From Basidiobolus meristosporus CBS 931.73 (Eukaryota > Basidiobolomycota > Basidiobolomycetes > Basidiobolales > Basidiobolaceae): a stretch of DNA of 64,000 bases. Of the stretch, positions 20,920 through 32,480 are shown in pieces. The stretch covers positions 62,001 through 126,000 of the forward strand of contig MCFE01000094.1 of assembly GCA_002104905.1 (NCBI GenBank), given 5' to 3'. Position 1 is the stretch's first letter. Each line of letters starts with the position of its first letter. A program made the translations under genes and the position numbers. Under the pieces are notes generated by a model. That model saw only the letters and a list, made by a program, of their open reading frames with translations, searched no databases and was not told the DNA's origin.

Positions 20920-22089
20920 ATGTCACAGCTTTTATCTTTCATTACGGATAAAACTCTGGCGCTTTTGTTGCCAGTCATTGTATATTGGGTCTTCTCTGGG
21001 TTCTTCTATTTCGTAAGCGAACTTAGGGTCCCTTTCTTTGAGAAGTACCGGAATCACACTCCCGAGGAAGAGAAAGCCAAAAACCAAGTTACTGTGAAGG
21101 AGGTCATCACCAATGTGTTGATCCAACAGTTTATCCAGACCCTTCTTGGCTTAATAGTGGTGGCCGCAGAAGGGGAGGAGGAGGTGGATTATTCTTTTAC
21201 ACCGACTAAATTCCTCGCCGACCAGTACCAAAAGGATTGTTTCCATATCCTTTCTCTTACAAGTGTTTGCCCTTCGAGTCCTTCCTCGGCCTACCTCCTT
21301 GCAGTTACCTCTCAGATCATGACTTGGGTTGTGCTCCCGTTTGCACGCTTCTTAGTTGCTATGTAGGTCTCGAAGGAACCTGTCCCTGGGAAGCTTGTTA
21401 ATCGAGTTTTTTCAATTTAGGCTGGTTTTGGATACTATTCAGTACTTCCTCCATCGCTGGTTCCACACCAACACTTACTTGTATCGTAAATTCCACTCCA
21501 TCCACCACAGAGTGTACTGCCCATATGCCTTTGGCGCACTTTACAACCATCCATTGGAAGGGTTCTTGTTGGATTCTCTTGGTACCAGCGTTGCTTTCGC
21601 CGCCTCTGGACTTTCCACCCGTGGCGCCATTGTATTCTTCACTTTTGCCACCATCAAAACAGGTAAGTGACGTCGTTTATCATGAGCGTTTCTACGATGG
21701 CTAATATCAGTGGGTTTTATAGTTGACGACCACTGTGGATACAGCCTGCCATTCGATCCTTTACAGCGACTTTTCGGAAACAACTCTGCCTAGTAAGTAG
21801 CGTAAGCAAACCCTCCCTTGAATTTGCCCTCTAACGCTCATTTTCTGTTAGTCATGATATCCACCATCAACTTTATGGACTGAAAAACAACTACTCTCAA
21901 CCATTCTTTACCCACTGGGACCGCCTGCTGGGAACGTATGTCTCACCCAGTGAAATCAAACTCAAGCGTAGTGAGCGCAAGGCCGAGAAGAACGCCAACG
22001 CAAACACCAACGCCAGTGCACACACAACGCAGAGAAGTGCCACCGTCATTAATGGCAGCCTAAGAAAATCCAATCGTGTTAGAATTTAG
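20920..22089 (+). CDS. Sphinganine C4-hydroxylase-like fatty acid hydroxylase (Sur2 type)
   Basis: Four exons: 20,920-21,362, 21,421-21,662, 21,723-21,792 and 21,852-22,089 (993 nt, 330 aa). The three introns restore continuous sequence. The di-iron histidine boxes are present in order: HRWFH (about 159-163), HSIHH (173-177) and HDIHH (253-257). Hydrophobic segments lie near residues 12-35 and 60-80 and before the first His box, consistent with an ER membrane enzyme. Family knowledge: such proteins hydroxylate C4 of dihydrosphingosine to phytosphingosine. The stretch DTIQYFLHRWFHTNTYLYRK and the NNYSQPFFTHWDRLLGTYVS end fit the Sur2 branch better than C4-methylsterol oxidases. The C-terminus is a Lys/Asn/Ala-rich tail. 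Start at the first in-frame ATG. The segment 21,200-21,330 is less typical and may hide an exon error. Confidence 0.88.
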
Positions 22090-24479
22090 AGATGGAAAAA
22101 CCAGGGAAATATTTATTATTTAAGGTTGCAAAGTGAAGAACTTTGGATGAATCCGGGATATTATTGGTATCGGTTCAGTTTAATTAATATAGGACGTCTT
22201 TCGCATTTCACAAGATCCCTTCACCTCTGTCTTATAGTCTTATTGTTTGAATCATCTCTCTTTCCTTCTTGTTATAGTCTAGCTAATTATCTGTAGACAT
22301 TTGATTAAACCAACGTAATTCCAAATCCCGTCCCTCCTTTGGCTTCTGTTGAGTCTGGATACCCCTCCGACCGAAGCGTCATATGCGAATCAGCAAACTA
22401 CACCAATAAATCGTCCGGTAAAGGCCCCACCAACAGCAACGGCAAATATCACGATGGTGGGTCACAGGTAGCTGCGGGAGGGGAGTTTCCCGCGGATTGT
22501 CGCGTGGTAGGAATGTGTACCACACGGACAACTGTCAAAAGGGCGATCGATATTCCATTGGGCATGAATTCTTCCGGCGTATGATGGAAAGATACACCGT
22601 TCACATGCTGCGTGGAAATACGAAGGTGATGCCATTCCCCTTGGGCCCTTTAGAAAAAGCCGCCCAATTCATTCATACGGAGTCTCACCGAAGCTCACTG
22701 GCTTGTAGAAACGACGCTCAGCATCAGGGGAGCCTACCTCGAATATCCGGAGATCCTCGTGAAGCAGGCGATGGATATTCAGCCTTGCCGTACATTACTT
22801 GATTTAGTTAGAGTACTGAATCCATGCCGAAGCTACTGCATATAGCCCACATCCTGACAACATCAACCCATGCCGCCTGCGGTGGGCGGCCATCCTTGCT
22901 CCGATAATCTGACAATCCACAACTCCCTGGTGACGACGCATCCATGCCAGCAAAAAACCATCGAGAAGTCCAATGATGGCATCATGCACAACAATTCACC
23001 TCCCCAAACCTTGCGAAGGTACGGGGATTTGATTGGTGGCGGTGCACCCAACCCTTATTGCATATATTACTTGATTAGGTATGGAACACGGCTTGGTGAA
23101 GTTGGTCGACCCTGAGGGGATCAGTGAGTACTACAGCACTGGTCGTTGAACCAGCATGCCATTATCGGCATGAATTGGGTTAAACTTGGGTGTTGTCATC
23201 CTTGGGACAGAGTGCTTTACGTGTCTTGGCAGGGCTCAGCATCCTGTATCTCCCAGGCCGAGACGACATTGAAAATTCAATGACGACCATCCTGGTTGAG
23301 GTAAGGGTAACATCGATTAGGCCTCGCGCGATTCTTATCAGATCCGATCTCCGCATTGGTGCGACTTCAACCATTAGCCAGGTGGGTCTTGATATTAGTA
23401 AGCATACAGTTGCAATTAACTGCCATCAATGGAGCCCTGGCAAACGACCCATGATGTCGAGCTTTGATTGTTTGTACGTGCCTCCCCAACATCAGCACCC
23501 AACTCAATTCCGATCACTGGCCAATATGACCGCCAGATAATCATCGCTGGTGCTGGGGTTGGTTTACGGAGGGGCTACTAGGTAGAGGGCCAGTATTATG
23601 CGACCTTGGGGCCGGGACTATACAGTGTGCACCATTGGTGGTGCCACAGTGATGCAAATATGGAGTCCAGTTTTTGCCTGAACGTGGGTGGTGTAATGCA
23701 TCATGCATGCAGCGTTCGGCATTCGTCATTTCCACCCGCCGATTCTATTAATATGTGCTGACCCTGTGCGGCCAAATCCTCGCAAACCACACCCAAGACT
23801 AGAGGTGTGACCCTATCAACCATCATGGTGGTATTCTACCATTATAAAATGGGTTAGAGCTGAATCGCTCAGGTGCCTTCAAACAGGGACCAATTCCTGA
23901 AATAGGGTCGCCTCAAGCCAGCGGCATCTGTCTTACCGTGAATCCCATATGGGAAAGCTGGGAAGTGCTTCGGTAGATGCTCTCCCCCGCACTTCACCAT
24001 CTTCCGAGACTTGTGCCATGACCGCTGAGATTCAACCATGATCAACAGTAACGCCACGCTCCCAGCTACTACGCTTCAGGGATGTCATATCAAACTCCGG
24101 GATCGTAGAGTGATAATCGCCTCCAAACCATTGTTAACTATTCCATACACCATGGCCCGATAATCTTCTGAGCCATCTATGATTTGTGGACTCAGAGTGA
24201 TTCTTCTCATTGACTACACGCTAGTTTCTCTTCCGTGTGGAGGAATCACCACACCTTCATTATCGACAATGGGCGGGTCTCGAAGGGTCATCTCAAAGCA
24301 GGCTGTGTTGCCTAATCGCCATTCAATCCGTCGGCTCTAGACGGATATTCCGCTTCTTTTGTCCCCTTCTGGCACTTGGTGGGCCATAGGCTCCCGAATT
24401 ACCCAGCTGATAGAACTCCAGATGCTCCTTCCAGTCAAATTGAGGTACCCAGGATATGAAGAACTCTATGGCTATCTAA
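22090..24479. other. 2.4-kb intergenic region, no gene seen
   Basis: No frame above about 115 codons, and none shows a motif or plausible composition. The sequence is not obviously repetitive and has no LTR remnants until about 24,480. No RNA gene was recognised by eye. Confidence 0.4.
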
Positions 24480-24655
24480 CAAGCTCTAAGCTTTGCATAT
24501 GTGTTCTTAGGACTCTCCTAAGTATATTTTGTATTCTTTTACCTAGAACATACAGAAGTCTAAATGCAACTATTATACTCAGTAAACCATCAAGTGAGAA
24601 CCACATAGTTCATTAGACCACAATCACTTCCAATATTTCCAAAACTCTTAGAGCA
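24480..24655 (+). repeat. Diverged Copia LTR fragment
   Basis: From AAGCTTTGCATATGTGTTCTTAG onward the sequence matches the reverse complement of the Copia LTR (AACTTTGCACACATG...), through the TAAACCATCAAGTGAGAACCA block to CAATCACTTCCAATATTTCC and CTCTTA near the end. It is the right-hand half of a plus-strand LTR. Confidence 0.7.
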
Positions 24656-24993
24656 GCTTTGTGCTAATGTTAGCATGGCATCAGTAGCAAAATCACAATG
24701 AGATATTTTGCTATTAGTTTTGTAATTACTCCTAGATACCCACTTAGCTGCATGCCGCATAGTCTAAGAATCTTGGAGAATTTTGGTCAAATTCCTTGTT
24801 GTGATTTACTTGGTATATTTACTTCAAGATTTCAGGCACCCAGAGCATAAGAAATGCCAAAACTGTCAGAACTGTCTTAATGGACTATGTCAAAGTATTA
24901 ATACTACTTCTACATGCAAGAAATTGTTATGGAAAACCACATGATCTGCTTGTACTCCCAATCACTTCCAATACTGCCAAAACTCTTGCAACA

Positions 24994-25010
24994 GGCTATG
25001 AGCTCTAAGC
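24994..25010 (+). other. Copia primer binding site (copy 6)
   Basis: GGCTATGAGCTCTAAGC directly follows the LTR end ACAACA-like TTGCAACA. It differs at three positions from the site of the complete copy (GGTTATGAGCCCCAAGC), again the complement of the initiator Met-tRNA anticodon arm. Confidence 0.6.
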
Positions 25011-25114
25011 CATCACTGTCTAGAGTAAATTCCACTGGCATAACTGACACTTTTCACCTTGCTGAAAAGTTGAATGGACCAAATATCAAGTCTGGAAGGT
25101 AAAGAAGCAGATAT

Positions 25115-25463
25115 TGTTGTAAGAGTCTTGGAGGTATTGGAAGTGATTGGGAGAATAAGTAGATTAGGTGGTGTTTGCTAAATGATTTATTGAATGGAAA
25201 AGTGATATTCATACATTGGCACACTCTTGGCAAAATAGGGACATAGAGTATGCTTAGGAAGGTCCTAAGAACATGTGTACAAAGTTTGGGGCTGTTTGGA
25301 CAGCTTTGAGAATTCTCATGTTTTAGGTACCAGGTATTTTGGACAAAATATTCTTAGAGTATACTGACCAGATTCCTTGTTGGGACTTACTAAGATTTGT
25401 AGGTAGTAATATCAGTGACCAAGTTGGGGGAATATTTGGGTGGAATTACAAATTTTTACAACA
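25115..25463 (-). repeat. Solo Copia LTR, 349 bp, nested in copy 6 gag
   Basis: A full LTR with TGTTGTAA start and TTACAACA end, orientation opposite to the surrounding plus-strand gag, and no internal Copia sequence attached. It is best explained as a minus-strand insertion that recombined between its LTRs. I could not see a matching 5-bp target duplication (GATAT on the left, TGTTT on the right), so flanks may have changed or been rearranged. Confidence 0.85.
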
Positions 25464-25980
25464 TGTTTTTGCCATAGGAAAGAAACCTCTAAGATACAAT
25501 TATAGGAGAAGCATAGCATCCTAAAGGTGTAAGAAAATAAGTTTCTAAAACACACAAGAACGAAAGAGTGTCTTTGACTGCATATGCTTTAATATTGGTG
25601 ATGGGCTATTAATTCAATGCTCAACTACAAGAATATCAGGGATCATTAGAAGGCAGCTATTAATCATGTTAGGCTGCTAGAAAAGAGTATCTTGGACAAA
25701 TGCTCTTTGCTATCATGACACTACCAGGAGTTGTAGTGAGAAGTCCAAACAGAATTGTCATGCTGATTGATAGGATAAACTCAGTAGGTGTACACATTGC
25801 TGATGAATACATGATAATTACACTCCAGAATAGTCTGACAGACAGGTTTTGGGGCCTTGTGTCAGCACTACAGTGCAGTACTGAACATTTGACATTAAGC
25901 TATGTTTATGGAAGACTCCTGCATGAGGAATTAGCAAAGCAAATCCCAATAAGCAATACAAAGAAAATGCTTCAATAAGT
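25464..25980 (+). pseudogene. Copia gag fragment (copy 6)
   Basis: Downstream of the solo LTR the gag sequence resumes in broken frames: a FDCICFNIGDGLLIQCS block near 25,570-25,625 and an open frame at 25,700-25,978 with IVMLIDRINSVGVHIADEYM and SLTDRFWGLVSALQCSTEHL. It parallels 12,565-12,894 of copy 1. Confidence 0.75.
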
Positions 25981-26605
25981 AGTGATAACCACCAAAGAAG
26001 GTACTCAAGACCCTTTAAAAATACTAGCATCCTATATTGCATCCACTGCAAATAGAACAGACACACTTCAGACTGGTCACTCAGATAGAAAGATAGTCAG
26101 CAGAAACTGCCTAAGAAGAAAAATGCTGCAACCACTCAGGATCAGTAATTTGTATATGCATGCAATATGACCACACAAAAGGACTCTCAGATGTGGTATA
26201 TCAATATTGAAGCATCTCAACACTTGACACAGCAAAAATAATATTTTACCCAATATCAAGAAATTCCAATCAAGTAGGTTCTCATTGATAACAACTGTAG
26301 AATTGAACCAATTGGGCAGGGAACTGTCCAAGTAAGTTTCAAATGCAATAAAGGAAGCCACACATTTACCATTAAAGAAGTAATTTATGTACCAGAAACA
26401 ACCAAGAGCCTATTATTTGTAAGCAAGGCCACTGCAGAAGGACTTAGTCACTGTTTTGACAATTCTGGATGTAGGATCACTGATCAATATGGTGGCCATA
26501 TTGCATTAGGTATCAGAGTTCAGATTCCCTAAAAGTTGATTTATATTCCATTATACCTGGAAGCCAATGTAAGTAGCTTATATGAAGAAGCACTAAGGCA
26601 ACACC

Positions 26606-27614
26606 AACCTGTGTTGCAACTAACACTGCACTGGTAGAGTGATAGCATTTCCATGATGCTCACAATCCTTGGTAGAGGCTGACTTCTTCTGGGTCACAGG
26701 ACTGGTCACTTTTCTGGTTTTTGCTGGATCTTCAGTGGAGTTGCCTGAAGTCTGGCTAACAGCTGCAGTCATGGCAATTGCAACAGTGCATTTCTCTGAG
26801 ATCTTGTCATAAGTACATGCAGGGTTGCATGCTTTGACAATAGAAATGTTGCTCTGTAGCTGGTGTGAGAAGTTTGAAAGAGAATGAGTAGTAAGCAATG
26901 GATTATCATCACTAACTCCAGCTAATCTCATTTGTCTTAATCCATCACAGAAGTGTTGCACAGATTCACCTTTTTGCATTTTAGCTTTCCATTAGTCACA
27001 GTCCAAATGTACTTTTTTGAGGGGATCTTCAAAATGGCTGCAAAAGAGGTTTTGGGTAATTTCTCACACACTATTGGTTATGTTGATGTTGACTTCAACC
27101 CAGTCAGCATCTTGCATGGTGAGACAAAGAGGCAGAAGTCTAGCCTAACTGGTGTCAGGGTCCAAGTGCTGTGCAGCTAAGACATTACTAAACATATAAA
27201 GAAACTCAATATGATTCTTTATGGCATTGGCTCCTTGAGCATAAAAAGGCAAGGATCTTGGGACAACCACTGGGGCAGGTCTAGAGGGAGATGTAGATCT
27301 GGAGGATCTAATGGCATGACTTCTTGATGGCTGATGCAGAGCAAGGCTTGGTGGATTTTCAATGCTGGCAATTACTATGGCAACATTCTCCAGAGCTTCT
27401 TGATAATTCCAGTCTTATCTTGGTAACCAGATATATCTTCAAGGAGTTCATCTCCGCAATAATTGTCTGATCTTGTCTTGGCAAGCTTTGGGTGCTCAAG
27501 CTTCAAGGTGCTTCTTTTATGCATGATGTTTTCAAGCTGCTCAGTCAGTTCTTTCTGATTTCTTTGGGCTACTTCCAATGTGGAAAAATATGGATTGCTT
27601 GCTGCTGAGGACAT
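26606..27614 (-). pseudogene. Gypsy-type gag fragment (second Gypsy family)
   Basis: Minus-strand frames at 27,614-27,375 (MSSAASNPYFSTLEVAQRNQ, then a coiled-coil-like EQLENIMHKRSTLK) and 26,979-26,620 (ESVQHFCDGLRQMRLAGVSD) flank a broken middle with a KTSFAAILKIPSKKYIWTV-like stretch. The order and the second motif are typical of a retrotransposon capsid. It differs from the Gypsy gag at 1,905-2,780. The fragment abuts truncated Copia sequence on the left and an LTR on the right. Confidence 0.6.
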
Positions 27615-27654
27615 CTTGTAAAGCAGTCAAATATAATGGAATTCAACAAAAAAA

Positions 27655-28326
27655 TGTTGTATCCTAGAGAAAAGTGTAATAAAGATCTTGAATAGTCTAA
27701 CTGAACCAAAGTGACAACTAAGTGCAGAATCTGAGAATTGTCAGAGAGTGGTGGAAATATTAGCAGAAAGGTTCTGGCCTAGTATTGGTCTTGTATATAG
27801 ATGAATTTGGCTATGCAGGCTAGGCTTGAGGTTCATAGAAGTACTTAGATATGTTAGGCTTGGGTAGAATCTAGAACAGATTTGTTGAGTTTGTAATTTT
27901 GCTGAGACACAATCTTAATTTTGTTGATAAACATACTAAACCAAAAGGTTTGGTAAAGTGAATTTATACTTTTTGATCAAGTTGAATTGTAAGCACCAAG
28001 AGACTGGACTAATTGAAATATGTTGGAGTGTTGATAGGTACATAAGATAAATGAAAATTGCATTATCAATCAGCTTATGTCTTGGCAACTGCTAAGTTAT
28101 TGGATAGATCTCAGATGACTAATCACCTGGGAAGGCTTGGCAGATAAGTTAATAACATAATGGCCACATGAGAATTGATCAGGTGTGACAGCTAATGATA
28201 GATTCTGAGATGAGATAAAATAAACCATAATTGGGATTAGTTATGTTTGGGTTAGGGAAAATCAGTTAGGGTACTAGATTCTCTAGTGGAGCAAAATTGG
28301 CCAAGTTCTAAGTGTGATGCACAACA
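27655..28326 (-). repeat. Probable Gypsy LTR, about 672 bp
   Basis: It lies immediately upstream (minus orientation) of the Gypsy gag start. Its ends are TGTTGT at 27,655 and ACAACA ending at 28,326. The right end cuts precisely into a Copia gag zinc knuckle, whose continuation GGCACTCATCAGACTGG starts at 28,327. No second copy of this LTR is present in the window, so the call rests on position, end structure and the clean junction. Confidence 0.6.
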
Positions 28327-28803
28327 GGCACTCATCAGACTGGTGCATCAAAGAGAGAGATAGTCAGCAGAAAAAGCCTGAATATGGAAATACTGTCACA
28401 ACTGAAGATAAACTATTCATATATGCGCTAAATATGACCACAAACAAGGATTCTCAAATGTGGTATATTGACTCTGGAGCATCTCAACACTTTACACACC
28501 AAAAAGAACTTTGTATCCAATATCAAGAAACTCCAAAAAGAAGGTTTTCATTGTTATGATAGAACACTTGATGCAGTGGGAGAAGGAACTATCCCAGTAA
28601 GCCTTAGAAGCAGTGAAGGAAGCCATACACTGACCTTTAAACAAGTACTCTATGTACCAGAAATAACCAAAAACCTAGTATCTGTAAGCAAGGCCACAGC
28701 AGAAGGACTCAGTTTCAGCTTTACAATTCTGGATGCAGGATTACTGATCAAAATGTTGCCCATATTGCTTCAGATATCAGAGATCAGAATCTGTACAAGT
28801 TGA
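28314..28803 (+). pseudogene. Copia protease with intact DSGAS (copy 3)
   Basis: The frame reads QMWYIDSGASQHFTHQKEL, the best-preserved protease active site in the window. A frameshift near 28,555 breaks it, and the continuation (TLDAVGEGTIPVSLRSSEGS, YVPEITKNLVSVSKATAEGL) is in another frame. The first 13 bp belong to the adjoining Gypsy LTR. Confidence 0.8.
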
Positions 28804-29930
28804 CTTATATTCCATCATATCTGGAAGCTAATAGAAGTAACTCAAATAAAGCAATACCAATGCTTTGGCACAGGATATATGGACACATCAATTTTGATTA
28901 TTTATGCAAAATGATCAAACATCAACTAATTTCTGGAGTAGAAATTGATCTCCCAGCTAATTTGGAGCACTGTGAAGCCTGCATATATGGGAAGCAAGCC
29001 AGACAGCTGTTGAAGAGCTGATGGCTGATCAAAACTAAGAAAAATGAGATCTAATTCACTCAGATCTGTGTGGACCTATGCAAAATTTATCCTTAGGTGG
29101 GATGAAGCATTTAATCACTTTTATGAATGATTATACAAAATACACATGGGTCTAGTTCATTGAGAGAAAGGAAGAATCTTTGTCTAAGCTCAGGGAATAT
29201 AATGCCATGGTGGAGAGAGAAACTGATGAAAAAAACAAGAAAATATGCTCTGACAATGATGGAAAATGCACCTCAAAACTCTTCATCCATTTCTGCAAAA
29301 TTCATGGGACAAAGCAAGAGACTAATACACCATGCTCCTAACAGCAAGATGGAGTAATATAACATGCAAACAGATCAATAACTGATATAGCAAGATCTAT
29401 GATCCAGGATTAAATATTATCCTATGGATTTTGGGTATAATCAGTTGCCACAGCTGTATACCTTAAAAGTAGGGGCTATAATAGAATACTTTGTGATTCT
29501 ACCCCATTTGAGGCATAATATATACAATGACCATGTGCAGAGCATCTAAGAAAATATGGGTGTACAGCATATGCCAAGAAACCACATGGAAATCAGTCAA
29601 AATTTGAGCTCAAAAGTTTGAAGTGCATATTTTTGGGCTACTGCAATGAGAGTAAGGCATACAAGCTCTACAATACCAAACCAAAGAAGCTGATCAAGTC
29701 CAGGGATGTGTTGTTTGATGAAAATTTCAAAGTGTTTACAAAAAATGAAATCAGATCATGACATACCAGGTCCACCAATAGTCAGGTTTGAGTCAGAGTA
29801 AAACAATAAAATATTTTTTACTCTATAAGATCCTACAACTGTGGTTTGGCCTGAATCAGTGCCCAGGGATATTCCAGAAGTGATCACTCTAGTATCAAAT
29901 GCCAGGAGATCCAATTATACAAGAAATAGC
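28804..29930 (+). pseudogene. Copia integrase, broken (copy 3)
   Basis: YIPSYLEANRSNSNKAIPML and LWHRIYGHINFDYLCKMIKH mark the pre-integrase segment, followed by CEACIYGKQARQ. The catalytic core is shredded by stops (29,000-29,350). The C-terminal FLGYCNESKAYKLYNTK-like block is at about 29,630-29,700. Confidence 0.8.
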
Positions 29931-30907
29931 CCAAATTGCTGTTGCAGATGGGTCTTTAGGACAAAATACAAGGCTGATGGGGCAAATGAAAGATGCAAAG
30001 CAAGACTTGTGGCCAAAGGACACTCTCAAATAAAAGGATGTGACAGAAATATGACTTTGGTACCAATAGCCAAGTTTAATTCCATTGGATGAATATTGGC
30101 TGTTTTGCACATCAGATGGATATAAAAACTGCATTTTTTAATGGAGAACCAGAAGAAGATGTGTATATGGACCAGCCTGATGAGTTTGCTGACCAAGATA
30201 ACACTGTTTGGTCTGCAAGCTTAAAAAACCTTTATATGGTCTCAAACAATCACCAAGAGCCTGGAACTGCAAGATAGAGTCTTCTTTAGAATCTTTGAGT
30301 TTCAAAAGGAGTTATGCTGACTATAGTATATACTATAAGCCAGATAGAGCAAATCCAGCTCTATTAGCTCTATTTGTGGATGATCTTATTATACCCACTG
30401 ATAACATGAAAACATTGAAAAGACACTAAACCTAGCCCATCTAATGAGCTTAAGATATCCAATCTAGGAGAACTCAATTACTACTTAAGAATAAAGTTCT
30501 CCATAGACAGATGTACCCTGACTGTCACCTTAAGCCAATCCAAATGTATTCAAGATATACTAAAGAAGTCCAAAATGAAAGACTATAAACTGGCAGCTAC
30601 CCTAATGGAGACAAACCTTGACTTGGTCAAAACTCAACCAAATCAAGAGAGCTTGGAGCCATCTGAAAGCCCTGACTTTTCTTATCAATGTAAGATTGGT
30701 AGTCTGATGGATAGCATGCTTGGAATGTGTCCATATATCACATATTTAGTGGAAGTTGTCAGCCAGCATAATCAGAACTATGGATCTGATCATATTACAG
30801 CAGTTAAGCAGATTTTTAGATACCTAAAAGACACTGCTGATACCTGCTTGAGATACACTTATAAGGACTCTGAGCAAAATCTTGTGGGATACTTGGATGC
30901 TTATTGA
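29931..30907 (+). pseudogene. Copia reverse transcriptase, broken (copy 3)
   Basis: RT motifs occur in three frames: KADGANERCKARLVAKGHSQ (29,841-30,092), MDIKTAFFNGEPEEDVYMDQ, KLKKPLYGLKQSPRAW (30,208-30,429) with the active site FVDD at 30,373-30,384, and GSLMDSMLGMCPYITYLVEV (30,575-30,907). Both palm Asp residues are kept, but frameshifts near 30,090, 30,210 and 30,425 destroy the protein. Confidence 0.82.
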
Positions 30908-30990
30908 GGATAAAATTTGGAAGACTGAAGATCCACCACAGGATACACCTTTCTTTACTGTCAAGCAGCAATGAAATAATAATAATAATT

Positions 30991-31141
30991 GGGACCTCCT
31001 GTAACCTATTCTAAATGTTTTCAATGCCAATACTGTGTAAAGTATAAATACTACTTTTACATTTAATAAATCATCCAGTGAAAACCAAATAATCTATTTG
31101 TTCTCCCAATCACTTCCAATATCTCCAAGACTGTTATAACA
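30991..31141 (+). repeat. Partial Copia 3' LTR (copy 3)
   Basis: It matches the right part of the plus-strand LTR from GACCT.C.GTAACCTATTCTA to CAATATCTCCAAGACTGTTATAACA. The left part of the LTR and the end of RNase H are deleted. Confidence 0.8.
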
Positions 31142-32132
31142 AGAAACTGGTAAGAAATTATGAAAAACTGCTCTGACAATTGTGGAAAATATAGCTTAAA
31201 AATCTTCATTCACATTTGCAAAATTTGTGGGATAAAGCATGAGCATACTCCATTATATACCCCACAGAGAAATCAGGTGTCAGAATGTGTAAACAAATGA
31301 AAATTAACATGGCAAGATCTATGATCTTGGCTCAAAAATTATGCCATGATTTTTTAGCAGAATTGGTTGCAATAGCTATTTAACTTGAAAATAGGAGTTA
31401 TAGCAGAGTATTATGCAATTTCACTCCATTTTAGCCATGGTATAGATACAGGCCAGGTGCAGAGCACTTAAGAATACTTGATTGCACAGCATATCCCAGG
31501 AAACTGCCTGGAAATCAGTCACAATTCAAGCCAAAAGTGACAAATATGTGTTTTGGGCTACAGCAATGTTAGTAAGGCATATAGAGTCAACAATACCAAG
31601 GCAAAGAGGCTGATCAAGTCATGGGATGTGCTGTTTGGCAAGATATCCAATTTTCACCATGAATGATACCAGATGATAGCAAAATTTTATTAATAACTAG
31701 GATTGAATCAGAGCTATACAATGAGGTTTTTTGCACTCCAGAGGAATCTAAAACCATGTATCAGCTTGAGTCAGCACCTAGCAGTACAGTAGAGGTGCTC
31801 ATTCTATTATTTCAAGGCAGAGGTTTCAGCCAGATTAGAAATGGCCCAAACTACTGTATCAATTAGAGTAAAAACTTAGCTTATACCTATTCAGTACATA
31901 CAAATAAGCCCCAGATACTATATAACTAGTAACTATGGGACCTAGTCAAATTACTAATCAACTAAAAATCAATTGGATACAGATGGGTCTTTATGACAAA
32001 ATATAAGGCTGATAGCATGGCCAAGAGATACAAAGCAAGACTTGTGGCCAAAGAGTACTATCAAATAAAAGGACTGCACTACACTGAGACCTTCACACTG
32101 GTAGCCAAGCTTAATTCCATCAGCCTAATAAT

Positions 32133-32480
32133 TGTTGTAAGAGTCTTGGAGATATTGGAAATGATTGGGAGAACAAGTAGATTATGTGGCTTTCACTGGA
32201 TGATTTATTGATTGTAAACTAGTATTTATACTTTTACATGATCTTGGCATAACTAGCATGTAGAATAGGTTAAAGAAGGTCCCAAGAACATGTGTACAAA
32301 GTTTGGGGCTGCTTGGACAACTTTGAGAATTTTCATGTTCTGGGTACCTGGTGTTTTGGTGAGAATGTTCTAATTAAGTCCCAAAAAGGAATTTGGTCAG
32401 TATTCTCTAGGATTTGAAGGTAATGATCTAAGTGACTAAGTTAGGTGAATATTTAGGTGGAACTGCAAATTTTTAGAACA
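32133..32480 (-). repeat. Copia copy 2 3' LTR, 348 bp
   Basis: It starts TGTTGTAAGAGTCTTGG and ends TTTTTAGAACA, with the terminal C of ACAACA changed to G. On the coding strand it follows the polypurine tract GAGTGAGAG. Confidence 0.9.

Larger units (their letters stand above)
24709..26605 (+). mobile_element. Copia copy 6: 5' LTR, PBS, gag, protease (truncated)
   Basis: Plus-strand element. It has a shortened 5' LTR (24,709-24,993), a PBS at 24,994-25,010, a gag start (ITDTFHLAEKLNGPN), a solo LTR inserted in gag at 25,115-25,463, more gag (25,560-25,980, with NSLTDRFWGLVSALQCS), and a protease whose active site reads INIEAS rather than IDSGAS. Pre-integrase sequence stops at about 26,605, where Gypsy sequence begins. 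Numerous stops. Confidence 0.85.
28327..31141 (+). mobile_element. Copia copy 3: zinc knuckle to partial 3' LTR
   Basis: Plus-strand element missing LTR and most of gag because the Gypsy LTR occupies its 5' side. It runs from the gag zinc knuckle (GHSSDWCIKERD-like) through protease, integrase and RT. Most of RNase H is deleted, and a partial LTR follows at about 30,991-31,141. The LTR end is joined directly to integrase sequence of another copy. Confidence 0.88.

Noticed and set aside
23190-23540. 116-codon plus-strand frame
   Set aside because: No recognisable motif, no introns linking to other frames, and the opposite strand is equally open.
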